Counted from the first letter of the stretch, positions 1-8,466 are shown. The stretch is 64,000 bases of DNA from Saprospirales bacterium (GCA_016711045.1 JADJTT010000003.1:186001-250000), one strand, 5' to 3'. Numbers and translations: made by a program. The notes: generated by a model not told the origin, from the letters alone.

Positions 1-1757
1 TCTGTGCCCACCCAGATCTCGCCGGCCTGATGGGGGGAGCAGGCGATATAGCTTATGGTGTTGTAGTTTTCGCCTCCAGCGGCTTCATTGGTGTAGGGTT
101 CTCCGCCAGGACCCTGTTTTTCCAGGTCGTTTCGAGTGAGGTCGGGACTGATCGGGGTCCAGGTTCCACCTCCGTCTTCGCTGCGCAGAAGGACCTGGGC
201 GCCGTGGTACAGAATCCGTGGGTTTTGGGGTTGAGCTACCACCGGGTTATTCCAATTGAAACGATACTTCATATGCACCGGTGTTTGTCCAAGGTTGAGC
301 ATGGGATACGCCATGATCGATTGAGTGGCTTTGGTCGCATGGTCGTACCTGTCGATCATGCCTTCGATTTCGGTGCCATAGATTACCTGGGGATTATCGG
401 GATCGAACGCCAGAAATGCCGATTCGCCCCCTGCTACCGGATACCAGTCGGTAGCGTCGATCGCTCCTCCAAGAGCCCTGCTGGGAATGGCTACCGAGGA
501 GTTATCCTGTTGGCCTCCATAGACATAGTAGGGAAATCGATTGTCGGTAATAACCCGGTAAAATTGAGCGGTAGGCTGATTGGCCTGGGTAGACCAGGTT
601 TCGCCGCCGTTGAAGGTGATACAGGCGCCGCCGTCGTTGGCCAGGATCATATTGTCCGAATTTTCCGGATTGATCCAAAGATGGTGCTGATCGCCATGTG
701 GATTGGGGATAGGGCGGAACGTCCTTCCTCCGTCAATGGATTTGAGCATAGGGGCATTCAAGACATAGACCGTCTCTTCGTCCTGTGGGTCGGCGAATAT
801 TTCGGTGTAATACCAGGCCCTGGTCACGGTCACGCGGTCGCTGCTGGTTTGCTGCCAGGTCTCGCCACCATTGTCGGAGCGGTACACCCCTCCTTTTTCT
901 GCTTCAATATTGGCGTAGATGCGCTGGGGATTGGCGGGAGATACGTCTACGGAAACCTTGCCCATCGCTTCGGGAAGGCCTTTGAGAAGGGGTTCCCAGG
1001 TTTCTCCGCTATTGGTCGATTTCCAGAGACCTGAACCGGGACCGCCGCTGCGCACTTTCCAGGGATAGCGTTGGTGGTCCCACATCCCTGCATACAGGAT
1101 GCGCGGGTTGGTGGGATCCATGCTCAGGTCGCAGGCGCCGGTGTGGTTATCGATGAAAAATACCCTGCGCCATGTTTTTCCGCCATCTGTGCTTTTGTAT
1201 ACCCCGCGATCCATGCTGGGGGCATAGAGTTCCCCCTGTACGGCGACATACACCAGATCCGGATTTGTGGGATGTATACGGATCTCGGCGATATGCCGGG
1301 AGTTTTCCAGTCCGATATGCTGCCAGGACTTACCGGCATCCGTGCTCTTATAGATCCCGTCGCCGGAGGAGGTCATTACCCCCCGTACGGCATGCTCGCC
1401 CATACCCACATACAGCACATTGGGATCGCTTTCGGCTACCGCGATAGCGCCTACTGATCCGGTTTGAAAGAACCCGTCTGAAATATTTTCCCAGGAAATG
1501 CCGGCATCGGTGGTTTTCCACACTCCGCCACCTGTGCTGCCGAAGTAATACACCAGCGGATTTCCAGGCACCCCTGTCGCGGCATTGGACCGGCCGCCGC
1601 GAAAAGGACCGATATTGCGCCATTGGAGAGAGGCGAATGGGGCCTCATTCCAGGTGGGAGGCGGGATCTCCGCAATGGTTTTAGGTTTCTTTTGCGCCCA
1701 GCTCGTGGAAAAACAGGACAGAATAAGAAGTAGGACAAGCAGGGTATTGCTCCTCAT
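1..1757 (-). CDS. Secreted sortilin/VPS10-like BNR-repeat protein (C-terminus off the window)
   Basis: Seen: an open frame runs from an ATG at 1757 to the left edge, about 585 codons. It begins with a signal peptide (MRSNTLLVLLLILSCFSTSWA, then Q) and continues WRNIGPFRGGRSNAATG. Short Asp-box/BNR motifs recur every 50-60 residues: STDAGKSW, STDGGKTW, STNSGETW, SDNGGETW, SIDGGRTF, SEDGGGTW. Family knowledge: these motifs mark multi-bladed beta-propellers of the sortilin/VPS10 or glycosyl-hydrolase-like class. In Bacteroidota such proteins are often about 1,000 residues, so a sizeable C-terminal part is probably missing. The long plus-strand frames across this stretch are antisense shadows. 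Substrate and reaction cannot be stated. A hairpin at 1789-1819 separates it from the TonB-like gene upstream. Confidence 0.88.
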   Translation of the reverse strand, partial: MRSNTLLVLLLILSCFSTSWAQKKPKTIAEIPPPTWNEAPFASLQWRNIGPFRGGRSNAATGVPGNPLVYYFGSTGGGVWKTTDAGISWENISDGFFQTGSVGAIAVAESDPNVLYVGMGEHAVRGVMTSSGDGIYKSTDAGKSWQHIGLENSRHIAEIRIHPTNPDLVYVAVQGELYAPSMDRGVYKSTDGGKTWRRVFFIDNHTGACDLSMDPTNPRILYAGMWDHQRYPWKVRSGGPGSGLWKSTNSGETWEPLLKGLPEAMGKVSVDVSPANPQRIYANIEAEKGGVYRSDNGGETWQQTSSDRVTVTRAWYYTEIFADPQDEETVYVLNAPMLKSIDGGRTFRPIPNPHGDQHHLWINPENSDNMILANDGGACITFNGGETWSTQANQPTAQFYRVITDNRFPYYVYGGQQDNSSVAIPSRALGGAIDATDWYPVAGGESAFLAFDPDNPQVIYGTEIEGMIDRYDHATKATQSIMAYPMLNLGQTPVHMKYRFNWNNPVVAQPQNPRILYHGAQVLLRSEDGGGTWTPISPDLTRNDLEKQGPGGEPYTNEAAGGENYNTISYIACSPHQAGEIWVGT

Positions 1758-1788
1758 AGATATTGCTTTTGCCGAAAAATACAAAAAG

Positions 1789-1819
1789 AAAGAGGGGCAG
1801 CCATAGACTGCCCCTCTTT
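1789..1819 (-). terminator. Rho-independent terminator after the TonB-like gene
   Basis: Perfect 12-bp arms (AAAGAGGGGCAG / CTGCCCCTCTTT) around a 7-nt loop. On the minus strand it is followed by TTTCTTTTTG. It lies 26 nt past the TonB-like stop and before the start of the BNR-repeat gene. Confidence 0.8.
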
Positions 1820-1845
1820 TATATAAAACATATCATGTGTACGCT

Positions 1846-2760
1846 CTATTGCACTTTAAATTCGTAGCGGATGGTACCGCATTGCCCGTCTGCACCCTTG
1901 GCGAACTTCCAACTGCGGGCGTTCCGGATGGCCAGGTCTTTCAACTGACTATCCTGGGTTGTAGAACCGGTTAGCGTATAATCGGCGGTAGTCACATTGC
2001 CATCGGCGTCTACACAGACTTTGAGCACCACTACCCCTGTTTTTTGGGAGGAGTCTTGAATGCGGGGGGAGCTTACTACTCCGCGGCTGCCCAATCCGCC
2101 ACCTACTTGTCCGGCGCCGGTACTGATGCCTTCGAGATTTTTGGCGTTGGGGTCGCCATTTTTATCGCCCTGATTGCCTGTTTGTCCGGTATTGCCTTTT
2201 CCGGAGCCTTCGCCGCCGCCAAATGCGCCGCCGAGTTTATCTTTCAGCGCCTGGGCATCGGCTTTGGCTTTGGCGTCCGCATCGGCCTTCGCTTTGGCAT
2301 CGGCATCGGCTTTGGCCTTGGCATCCGCATCTGCTTTCGCTTTGGCATCTGCATCGGCTTTCGCTTTCTTTTGGGCCTCTTCTTTTTGCTTACGCAGGGC
2401 TACCGCATTGGGGTCTTCCGTGGTCACCACTTCTTTCGTAGGGGTCGGTTTTGTGACCGGTTTTTCCTTCACCACTTCCTTTTCCGGTTGTTTTACAGGT
2501 TCCGGTGCGGGCTGAGGCTCCGGCGTGGGAGGGGTTACTTCTTCGACCGCTGCTTCCGGTTCGCCTTCCGGGGCATTTTCATCGCCCTGGCCAAAGTCGC
2601 CGCCCAGGTTTACCAAAATACCTTCCTGGCCGGGGGGCGGATCGGGATACGTGAGCAAGGGTAATATCAATATGGCAAGCAAAAGGGTATGAATGAGCAC
2701 GCTGCTGATCATCCCTTTGCGCTTGTTTTGTTCTTCTTTCTTATTCATCAAATAGTCCAT
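1846..2760 (-). CDS. TonB/TolA-like energy-transducing protein
   Basis: 304 residues. A short cytoplasmic N-terminus is followed by one membrane segment (about residues 17-37), then a Pro/Glu/Lys-rich spacer (about 70-115). Next is a TolA-like stretch of roughly five octapeptides of the KAKADADA type (132-169), a Gly/Asn/Gln-rich linker, and a C-terminal TonB-type domain (about 225-304, with GVVVLKVCVDADGNV and ARSWKF). Inference: it spans the periplasm and passes proton-motive-force energy from ExbB/ExbD to outer-membrane receptors. It is last in the exbB-exbD-exbD-tonB order common in Bacteroidota. MNKKEEQ, four codons in, is an equally possible start. The alternating Lys/Ala/Asp helix is more like TolA than classical TonB, so a Tol-like envelope role is an alternative. 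Confidence 0.88.
   Translation of the reverse strand: MDYLMNKKEEQNKRKGMISSVLIHTLLLAILILPLLTYPDPPPGQEGILVNLGGDFGQGDENAPEGEPEAAVEEVTPPTPEPQPAPEPVKQPEKEVVKEKPVTKPTPTKEVVTTEDPNAVALRKQKEEAQKKAKADADAKAKADADAKAKADADAKAKADADAKAKADAQALKDKLGGAFGGGEGSGKGNTGQTGNQGDKNGDPNAKNLEGISTGAGQVGGGLGSRGVVSSPRIQDSSQKTGVVVLKVCVDADGNVTTADYTLTGSTTQDSQLKDLAIRNARSWKFAKGADGQCGTIRYEFKVQ
2254..2367 (-). repeat. 24-bp tandem repeat coding for KAKADADA units
   Basis: About five near-identical 24-nt units inside the TonB-like gene encode residues 132-169. Units differ at synonymous positions (for example gcatcggct versus gcatctgct), so the repeat is not purely recent. Such arrays can change length by slippage without breaking the frame. 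Confidence 0.8.
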
Positions 2761-2850
2761 AAATAGTGGGAAGGTTATATTCGTTTTTATTAAAACGCGG
2801 AGCTTTCAACTAATATTCCCAAAACATCCTGTTTATTAATTCATTAACAT

Positions 2851-2920
2851 CCCGCCTTCGCCTAGGCGTAGGCGGGGGGACCCCGCTTCGCTAATGCTAC
2901 GGCGGGGGGACCCCGCCTAC
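2851..2920. repeat. GC-rich REP-like palindromic element overlapping an exbD stop codon
   Basis: 2851-2876 is a 26-bp palindrome with a single mismatched pair (core TTCGCCTAGGCGTAGG). The 16-mer GGCGGGGGGACCCCGC then occurs twice (2871-2886 and 2901-2916), with CGCTTCGCTAATGCTACGG between. The minus-strand TAG of the second exbD (2917-2919) sits at its edge. It is much more GC-rich than the surrounding AT-rich spacer. It resembles dispersed palindromic repeats, but copy number cannot be judged from one window. Confidence 0.7.
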
Positions 2921-3315
2921 TTCTGTTCTGCGGCTAATATGGCCTCAATATTATACCGGAGGGCTATATCCATCACAGCCACCACCGCATAGGTAGGCGC
3001 CTGGCCATCGGGAGAAAGGACCATTTGCAATTTTTTATTCTGTTTGGCTTTCCTTCCCAGTTCTGACTCCAGATCTTGCAGGGAAGCGCGTCTTCCATTT
3101 AGAAAATACCGGCCGGAAACATCCACCGTTACATCGTCGAGGCGGTCGGTAGCCGGCATGGTTTGGCGGGAAGTGCCCGGCAATTTCAGGTTGAGGGCGT
3201 TGGGCGCCACCAAGCCGGAGGTCAGCATGAAAAAGATAAGCAACAGGAAAATGATATCGGTAAGAGACGACATACTAAAGGTAGCCGTGACTTTGGTTCG
3301 TTTCTTGAGTCCCAT
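2917..3315 (-). CDS. exbD: ExbD/TolR family biopolymer transport protein (second copy)
   Basis: 132 residues with the standard ExbD layout: a basic N-terminus (MGLKKRTK), the motif SSLTDIIFLLLIFFML forming the single membrane helix, then a small periplasmic domain. The membrane aspartate (Asp20) needed for proton flow in the family is present. Its first 33 residues are almost identical to the neighbouring exbD (3375-3776), while the periplasmic halves have diverged, so the pair looks like an old tandem duplication. It is the third gene of the exbB-exbD-exbD-tonB operon, 59 nt after the first exbD with a hairpin between. Role by family: stator partner of ExbB that couples the proton gradient to TonB. 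Confidence 0.93.
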   Translation of the reverse strand: MGLKKRTKVTATFSMSSLTDIIFLLLIFFMLTSGLVAPNALNLKLPGTSRQTMPATDRLDDVTVDVSGRYFLNGRRASLQDLESELGRKAKQNKKLQMVLSPDGQAPTYAVVAVMDIALRYNIEAILAAEQK

Positions 3316-3328
3316 TCGAAAATTATTG

Positions 3329-3360
3329 ATAGCGGCAGGGCAGCGTTGTCCTGCCGCTAT
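3329..3360. other. Intercistronic hairpin between the two exbD genes
   Basis: Perfect 11-bp arms ATAGCGGCAGG / CCTGCCGCTAT with a 10-nt loop and no U-tract on the minus strand. It is more likely an mRNA-stability or processing element than a terminator inside the operon. Confidence 0.6.
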
Positions 3361-3374
3361 ATTGAATATTTTGT

Positions 3375-3776
3375 CTAACTCTTTTTGGGCTGAGTGGCCA
3401 AAATAGTTTTCACTTTTAGCCGCCCGGCTACCTGCATGACTTCCACCACCCGGTCGAAAGGCGTCTCTTTTTCCGCCACAATAGTGATCGTATAATCCTC
3501 CCGGTTTCCTGCATCCCGCAATTCACTGCGCAGCGATTGTTCCAGTGAACTCATAGATACCGACTTGCTATTAAGGGTGTATTGCCCTGATTTATTGACG
3601 GTTACAATGGCCGAGGTCGGTGCTACCGTCTTCGAATCAGACTCGGGAAGATCAAAGGCCTCTATTTTCACCAGCGTGGAGGTCAGCATGAAAAAGATCA
3701 ACAACAGAAAAATGATGTCGGTCAAAGACGACATACTAAATTCTGCATTGGCCTTGCTTCGCTTTTTTAATCCCAT
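3375..3776 (-). CDS. exbD: ExbD/TolR family biopolymer transport protein (first copy)
   Basis: 133 residues. N-terminal MGLKKRSKANAEFSMSS leads into LTDIIFLLLIFFMLTSTLV, a single transmembrane helix with the conserved Asp20. The periplasmic part ends in a Lys-rich tail (ATQPKKS). Family role: inner-membrane proton-channel component working with ExbB (3833-4522) and the TonB-like protein. Two ExbD proteins per ExbB-type operon is usual in Bacteroidota, and some systems need both. It lies 56 nt downstream of exbB, the gap being filled by a hairpin at 3791-3826. Confidence 0.93.
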   Translation of the reverse strand: MGLKKRSKANAEFSMSSLTDIIFLLLIFFMLTSTLVKIEAFDLPESDSKTVAPTSAIVTVNKSGQYTLNSKSVSMSSLEQSLRSELRDAGNREDYTITIVAEKETPFDRVVEVMQVAGRLKVKTILATQPKKS

Positions 3777-3790
3777 AAGGTTTGTTTAGT

Positions 3791-3826
3791 TGAATGGTTG
3801 TGCCCGGTGCCGGGTTCAACCATTCA
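3791..3826. other. Intercistronic hairpin between exbB and exbD
   Basis: Outer arms TGAATGGTTG / CAACCATTCA (10 bp, perfect) enclose an inner CCCGG-TG-CCGGG stem. No U-tract follows on the minus strand. It probably affects the relative expression of exbB and exbD within one transcript. Confidence 0.6.
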
Positions 3827-3832
3827 TGATTC

Positions 3833-4522
3833 TCATGCCGTTGGTTCCTGCAAAAGGTCCATAAACTCCATAGAAGTACGCTCCATTTTGAAGACCACTT
3901 TTTCTACTGCGGCGACCAGCAGGTTATAGCCTACCAGGGCGAAAATACCGACGAAGAGCCCCATGGCAGTGGTCAAAAGAGCCTGATAGATACCGCCGGC
4001 CAATACATCCGGGGTGACGTTTTCCTGGGTGGCCATGTTGTAGAAGGCCATGATCATACCTGTCACGGTGCCGAAAAAGCCGATCATGGGAGCCGAACCG
4101 GCAATACTGGCCAGCGTGGAAAGGTTTTTCTCGAGTTTGAAGATCTCCAGGTTTCCCACGTTTTCAATAGCGGCGTCAATATCGCGGAGTGGCTTTCCGA
4201 TCCGCATCAGGCCTTTTTCCACCATGCGGGCTACGGGTGAGTCGGTCGACTGGCAAAGCGCCTTGGCCGCCTGGATATTCCCCGAACCTACATTTGCGCG
4301 AATGTTGTGGATAAAACTCTCGTCGATCCGACCGGCGCGCTGAATGTTCAGGTAACGCTCCACAAAAATATACAAGGCAATAAAAGAAAGAAGGATCAGG
4401 ACCAGTACGATCGCAATCCCCACCGGACCACTCTGAACGATGATGTCGAGAAGGCTTTGGCTCTTGACTTCCCGCTCAATATCGGTGTTCTGAAATAAAA
4501 ACAACAGGCTTTCCGTATGCAT
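3833..4522 (-). CDS. exbB: MotA/TolQ/ExbB proton channel protein
   Basis: 229 residues. Three membrane spans are visible: about 33-55 (IAIVLVLILLSFIALYIFVE), about 135-160 with the family motif SAPMIGFFGTVTGMI, and about 180-205 (LLTTAMGLFVGIFALVGYNLL). A cytoplasmic loop lies between the first two. This is the MotA/TolQ/ExbB topology. By family it forms the pentameric proton channel around ExbD helices and powers TonB-dependent uptake. It is the first gene of the operon, reading left into the two exbD genes and the TonB-like gene. The upstream region up to fadN at 4758 is a divergent promoter region with a long hairpin. Confidence 0.93.
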   Translation of the reverse strand: MHTESLLFLFQNTDIEREVKSQSLLDIIVQSGPVGIAIVLVLILLSFIALYIFVERYLNIQRAGRIDESFIHNIRANVGSGNIQAAKALCQSTDSPVARMVEKGLMRIGKPLRDIDAAIENVGNLEIFKLEKNLSTLASIAGSAPMIGFFGTVTGMIMAFYNMATQENVTPDVLAGGIYQALLTTAMGLFVGIFALVGYNLLVAAVEKVVFKMERTSMEFMDLLQEPTA

Positions 4523-4635
4523 TTGATAATGTTTAAGTGTGCAGTAAGTTTTCGCTCTTTAAAAGAGGTAGCTAAAATAGCAAAAGTTCAGCTTACAAAG
4601 GGTGGAAACGTGAAAATGCATTAGATTATTGAATA

Positions 4636-4690
4636 ATTGAAAGAAATAAGACACAGCGGGTCTGACCCACTGTGCCTTATTTCTTTCAAT
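4636..4690 (+). other. Long hairpin with T-tract in the divergent exbB/fadN spacer
   Basis: Arms begin ATTGAAAGAAATAAG and end CTTATTTCTTTCAAT, with ACACAGCGGGTC / GACCCACTGTG inside. They are about 26 bp each with two mismatched pairs, around a very small loop. TTTTGTTTTTT follows on the plus strand. It looks like a rightward terminator, yet no plus-strand gene ends upstream of it, so it may act as an attenuator in the fadN leader. Confidence 0.6.
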
Positions 4691-4757
4691 TTTGTTTTTT
4701 AGCTTGCCTTTCCAGCGAATTTTCGCTAAACTTGCCTTGAAACTTTACCAAATAGCC

Positions 4758-7148
4758 ATGAGAAGAATAAAAAAAGTTGTGGTACTAGGCTCAGGACTGA
4801 TGGGAGCCGGTTTGGCCTGCCATTTTGCCAATGTGGGATTGGAGGTGCTGATGCTGGATATTCTCCCTCCCGACCTGCCTGAATCGAGGGCAAAAGACCC
4901 GGCAGCGCGGAATGCCGTTGCACAACGGGGACTGGACAACGCCTTAAAATCCAAACCTGCATCTCTGTACGATCAAGATTTTGCCCAACGCATCTCTATC
5001 GGAAACCTGGAAGACGACCTGCCTAAAATTGCCGATAGCGACTGGATACTGGAAGTCGTCATCGAACGCCTGGATATAAAACAGCAGCTGTTCGAAAAGG
5101 TCGAAAAATACAGAAAGCCAGGTACGTTAATCACGTCCAATACTTCCGGCATTCCCATTGGCATGATGGCTGAGGGACGAAGCGAAGACTTTAAGCGCCA
5201 TTTTTGCGGCACCCATTTCTTCAACCCGCCCCGGTATCTCCGGCTCCTGGAAATAATCCCCACTCCGAATACGGACCCCGCAGTGATCGATTTCTTTATG
5301 GATTTCGGCAGCCGCTATCTGGGTAAACAGACCGTATTGTGCAAAGACACCCCTGCTTTTATCGCCAACCGGATCGGGCTGTTCTCCATGGGCAATACCT
5401 TTCAATTGGCAGGCGAATTGGGGCTGCGCATCGAGGAGATCGACCGCCTGACCGGCCCCGCCCTGGCTCGCCCCAAAACCGGGACGTTCCGCCTCGTCGA
5501 CCTCGTTGGATTGGACACGGCGGTGCATGTCATCACAGATGTGAAAACCAACTGTCCGCAGGACAAAGACATTCAAGCGCTGGTACTCCCCACTTACCTC
5601 CATTTTTTGGTCGATCACAAATTTCTCGGGAATAAGAGCGGGCAAGGTTTTTACAAAAAAACTGACCAAAAGGACGAAAAGGGGAAATCCATAATCCATG
5701 TGTTGAACCTGGAAAGCTTGGAATATGAACCTTCCCAGCGAGTTAAATTACCCAGCCTCGACCTGGCAAAGCAGATCGATGATCCCCGCCAGCGAATTAA
5801 GGCCCTGTTTAAAGCCGAAGACAAGGGTGGCGAATTTGTAAGACGCTCCCTCCTCGCTCTTTTTGCATACGTCTCCAACTGCATCCCAGAGATCAGCGAC
5901 GAATTGTCCCGCATCGACGATGCCATCCGCTCGGGTTTTGCCTGGGATTTCGGACCTTTTGAATACTGGGACATCATCGGGGTGAAAGAAGGTCTTGAAA
6001 TGGCCACCGCACTAGGCCTGACCATCGCGCCCTGGGTAGGCCACATGCTCGAAAAAGGCCATACCAGTTTTTATAAGCGCGAAAAGGGTCAACAGTTGTA
6101 TTACGATATTCCGGGCGGAAAATACCTGCCGGTATCCAGCATGAGCGGGTTTATCATTCTGGACAACTACCGCGACCAGACGCCGGTGCACAAGACCAGC
6201 GAAGCTATCCTCCACGATATTGGCGACGGCGTGCTTTGCCTCGAATTTAACAGCAAAATGAACGCCATTGGAGAAGGTATTCTCACAGGGGTGATGGATT
6301 CGATCAGAATCGCGGAGGAAGGCAAATGGAAAGGCCTGGTGATCGGCAACAACGCCCCCAACTTCACCGTGGGCGCCAACCTGATGATGGTGGCTATGAT
6401 GGCCTACCAGCAAGAATACGAGGAACTGAACATGGCGATCAACCAATTCCAGCAGACGATCATGCGCTGCCGCTATTCGGCTATTCCAGTCGTAGCAGCC
6501 ACGCAGGGGTATGTCTTCGGAGGTGGGTGCGAAATGGTCATGCATTGCGATGCTTCTGTTTGTGCAGCCGAATCCTATATCGGCCTGGTCGAAGTGGGCT
6601 CCGGGGTGATCCCGGGAGGCGGGGGTACGAAGGAATTCGCCCTTCGCTTATCAGATTCCTTCTTTGAGGGCGATGTACAAATCCCCTCGCTGGTCGAACG
6701 GTTCCGTACGATCGCCACCGCTCAGGTAGCTACCTCGGCCTACGAAGCCTATAAGTACGGTTATCTCCAACACCAAAAGGATGAAGTGGAGGTCAACACG
6801 CCCCACAATATTGCGCGCGCCAAGGAAAAAGTGCTGGACCTGTCCAACCATTACACCCAACCCATCCAACGGGATGATATCCAGGTGTTGGGGCGGGCGG
6901 GCCTCGGACCGCTCTATGTGGCTGCCAACGAATTATTGCTCGGAAAATTCGCCACCGAACACGATATCCTGATCGCCAAAAAAGTGGCCTTTGTGCTTTG
7001 CGGCGGCGATCTGACATTGCCACAACGAGTTTCTGAACAGTACCTGCTCGACTTGGAAAGAGAGGCATTCCTCAGTCTATGCGGAGAGCCCAAATCGCTG
7101 GAACGCATGCAGCACATCCTGCAAACAGGGAAACCGCTGAGAAATTAA
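4758..7148 (+). CDS. fadN: 3-hydroxyacyl-CoA dehydrogenase / enoyl-CoA hydratase (FadN type)
   Basis: 796 residues from the ATG at 4758, which places the Rossmann fingerprint (GSGLMG, residues 11-16) at the N-terminus; the upstream in-frame ATG at 4692 adds an unlikely leader. The dehydrogenase half carries SNTSG and the catalytic His153 in GTHFFNP. The C-terminal half (from about 500) is a crotonase-fold hydratase, with Glu592 (GGGCEM) and Glu612 (GLVEVGSG) 20 residues apart, as in known hydratases, followed by the VIPGGGGT loop. Dehydrogenase first and hydratase second is the FadN (YusL) arrangement, the reverse of E. coli FadB. It catalyses hydration of enoyl-CoA and NAD-dependent oxidation to 3-ketoacyl-CoA, feeding the adjacent thiolase. 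Confidence 0.92.
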   Translation: MRRIKKVVVLGSGLMGAGLACHFANVGLEVLMLDILPPDLPESRAKDPAARNAVAQRGLDNALKSKPASLYDQDFAQRISIGNLEDDLPKIADSDWILEVVIERLDIKQQLFEKVEKYRKPGTLITSNTSGIPIGMMAEGRSEDFKRHFCGTHFFNPPRYLRLLEIIPTPNTDPAVIDFFMDFGSRYLGKQTVLCKDTPAFIANRIGLFSMGNTFQLAGELGLRIEEIDRLTGPALARPKTGTFRLVDLVGLDTAVHVITDVKTNCPQDKDIQALVLPTYLHFLVDHKFLGNKSGQGFYKKTDQKDEKGKSIIHVLNLESLEYEPSQRVKLPSLDLAKQIDDPRQRIKALFKAEDKGGEFVRRSLLALFAYVSNCIPEISDELSRIDDAIRSGFAWDFGPFEYWDIIGVKEGLEMATALGLTIAPWVGHMLEKGHTSFYKREKGQQLYYDIPGGKYLPVSSMSGFIILDNYRDQTPVHKTSEAILHDIGDGVLCLEFNSKMNAIGEGILTGVMDSIRIAEEGKWKGLVIGNNAPNFTVGANLMMVAMMAYQQEYEELNMAINQFQQTIMRCRYSAIPVVAATQGYVFGGGCEMVMHCDASVCAAESYIGLVEVGSGVIPGGGGTKEFALRLSDSFFEGDVQIPSLVERFRTIATAQVATSAYEAYKYGYLQHQKDEVEVNTPHNIARAKEKVLDLSNHYTQPIQRDDIQVLGRAGLGPLYVAANELLLGKFATEHDILIAKKVAFVLCGGDLTLPQRVSEQYLLDLEREAFLSLCGEPKSLERMQHILQTGKPLRN

Positions 7149-7226
7149 TTGAGTCTTCAATGTTCAGTTTTTAGTTTTCAGTTAGACTCAACTGAAAACT
7201 GAAAATTGAAAACTAAAAACTTACAA
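7149..7226. other. AT-rich inverted-repeat spacer between fadN and the thiolase gene
   Basis: A short spacer made of repeated TTTTCAGTTTT-like words on the left and their complements (AACTGAAAACTGAAAATTG, AACTAAAAAC) on the right. It can form an AT-rich hairpin ending just before the thiolase ATG at 7227. No U-tract terminator follows, so co-transcription remains likely. Confidence 0.55.
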
Positions 7227-8396
7227 ATGGAAGCATATATCGTAAAAGCATATCGAAGCGCTATAGGGAAAGCCAAGAAGGGCGGGTTCCGCCAATACCG
7301 TTCCGACGACCTGGCGGTGGATGTCATTCAATACCTGTTGAAGCAAACTCCGGAATTGGACCCCAGCCTGGTGGACGATGTAATTGTAGGTTGTGCCAAC
7401 CCCGAAGGGGAACAGGGCCTGCAGATCGGCCGCATGATCTCCCTGCGAGCGTTGGGGAAGGATATCCCCGGCATGACCGTAAACCGCTATTGCGCTTCCG
7501 GGCTGGAAACTATCTCCATTGCCGTAGCCAAGATCAAAGCCGGGATGGGGCACATCTTTATCGCAGGTGGTACGGAGAATATGAGCATGATCCCCATGAC
7601 GGGCTATAAGCTGGCGCCCAACTACAATGTGGCGGCCAATACGCCCAACTACATCGCCAGCATGGGGATTACCGCAGAAGAGGTAGGGAGAAAATACCAG
7701 ATCACGCGGGAGGCTTCCGACCTGTTTGCGGTACGCTCCCACCAACTGGCCGGGAAGGCGATCGACGAAGGGAAGTTCCGGGATGAGATCGTCCCCATTA
7801 CGGTGCCGGAAGTGGTCGTCGAGCATGGCAAACGGGTCGAGCGGTCATATGTCGTGGATACGGATGAAGGCGTGCGCCGGGATACCACCCTGGAAGGGCT
7901 GGCCAAACTGCGCCCCGTTTTTGCCACAAAGGGGATCGTCACCGCGGGCAATGCCTCTCAGACCTCCGACGGCGCAGCGTTCACCCTGGTGATGAGTGAA
8001 GAAATGGTCAAACAACTCAACCTCACGCCCATTGCCAGGCTGGTTTCCTGCGCGGTGGCCGGCGTCGATCCACTATTCATGGGTATTGGGCCCGTTGTTG
8101 CAATTCCAAAAGCGCTCAAACAAGGCGGTCTGAAACTGGATGACGTCCAGCTCATCGAATTGAATGAAGCGTTCGCTACACAAGCACTCGCTGTCATTCA
8201 GGAAGCCGGGCTCAATCCGGATATCGTCAACGTCAACGGAGGGGCGGTAGCACTTGGGCACCCACTGGGCTGCACGGGCGCCAAGCTTACTACGCAGATA
8301 TTGAACGAACTGCGGCGCCGAGATCAGAAATACGGCATGGTCACCGCCTGTGTAGGTGGCGGCCAGGGGATTGCAGGGATTTTTGAATTATTATAA
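7227..8396 (+). CDS. fadA: Acetyl-CoA acyltransferase (thiolase)
   Basis: 389 residues from ATG 7227 (MEAYIVKAYRSAIGKAKKGG); the in-frame ATG at 7206 lies inside the spacer repeat and is less likely. The thiolase triad is visible: Cys89 in NRYCASGLETI (acyl acceptor), His345 in ALGHPLGCTGA, and Cys375 in TACVGGGQGIAG. It cleaves 3-ketoacyl-CoA with CoA to give acetyl-CoA and a shortened acyl-CoA, the last beta-oxidation step. It lies 78 nt downstream of the FadN-like gene on the same strand, so the two probably form an operon; no acyl-CoA dehydrogenase follows. A strong bidirectional terminator begins at the stop codon. Confidence 0.94.
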   Translation: MEAYIVKAYRSAIGKAKKGGFRQYRSDDLAVDVIQYLLKQTPELDPSLVDDVIVGCANPEGEQGLQIGRMISLRALGKDIPGMTVNRYCASGLETISIAVAKIKAGMGHIFIAGGTENMSMIPMTGYKLAPNYNVAANTPNYIASMGITAEEVGRKYQITREASDLFAVRSHQLAGKAIDEGKFRDEIVPITVPEVVVEHGKRVERSYVVDTDEGVRRDTTLEGLAKLRPVFATKGIVTAGNASQTSDGAAFTLVMSEEMVKQLNLTPIARLVSCAVAGVDPLFMGIGPVVAIPKALKQGGLKLDDVQLIELNEAFATQALAVIQEAGLNPDIVNVNGGAVALGHPLGCTGAKLTTQILNELRRRDQKYGMVTACVGGGQGIAGIFELL

Positions 8397-8460
8397 ATAG
8401 AAAGAAGAGGCTGTTTCAAATGTCGCTTACACTCCTTTTGAAACAGCCTCTTCTTTCTAT
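8397..8460. terminator. Bidirectional terminator between convergent thiolase and adhesin genes
   Basis: 24-nt perfect arms (8397-8420 and 8437-8460, containing GAAGAGGCTGTTTCAAA) with a 16-nt loop. It fills the whole gap between the thiolase stop at 8396 and the adhesin stop at 8467. Confidence 0.85.
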
Positions 8461-8466
8461 ACTTTC

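Noticed and set aside
30..1457. Long plus-strand open frames (30-1034 and 1071-1457)
   Set aside because: They lie antisense to the BNR-repeat gene, whose minus-strand frame has a signal peptide and clear repeated family motifs; the plus-strand translations show no family pattern.
2044..2664. Plus-strand 206-codon frame rich in Phe, Gly, Arg and Ile
   Set aside because: It is the complement of the KAKADADA-repeat TonB-like gene; its composition reflects the repeat and not a membrane protein.
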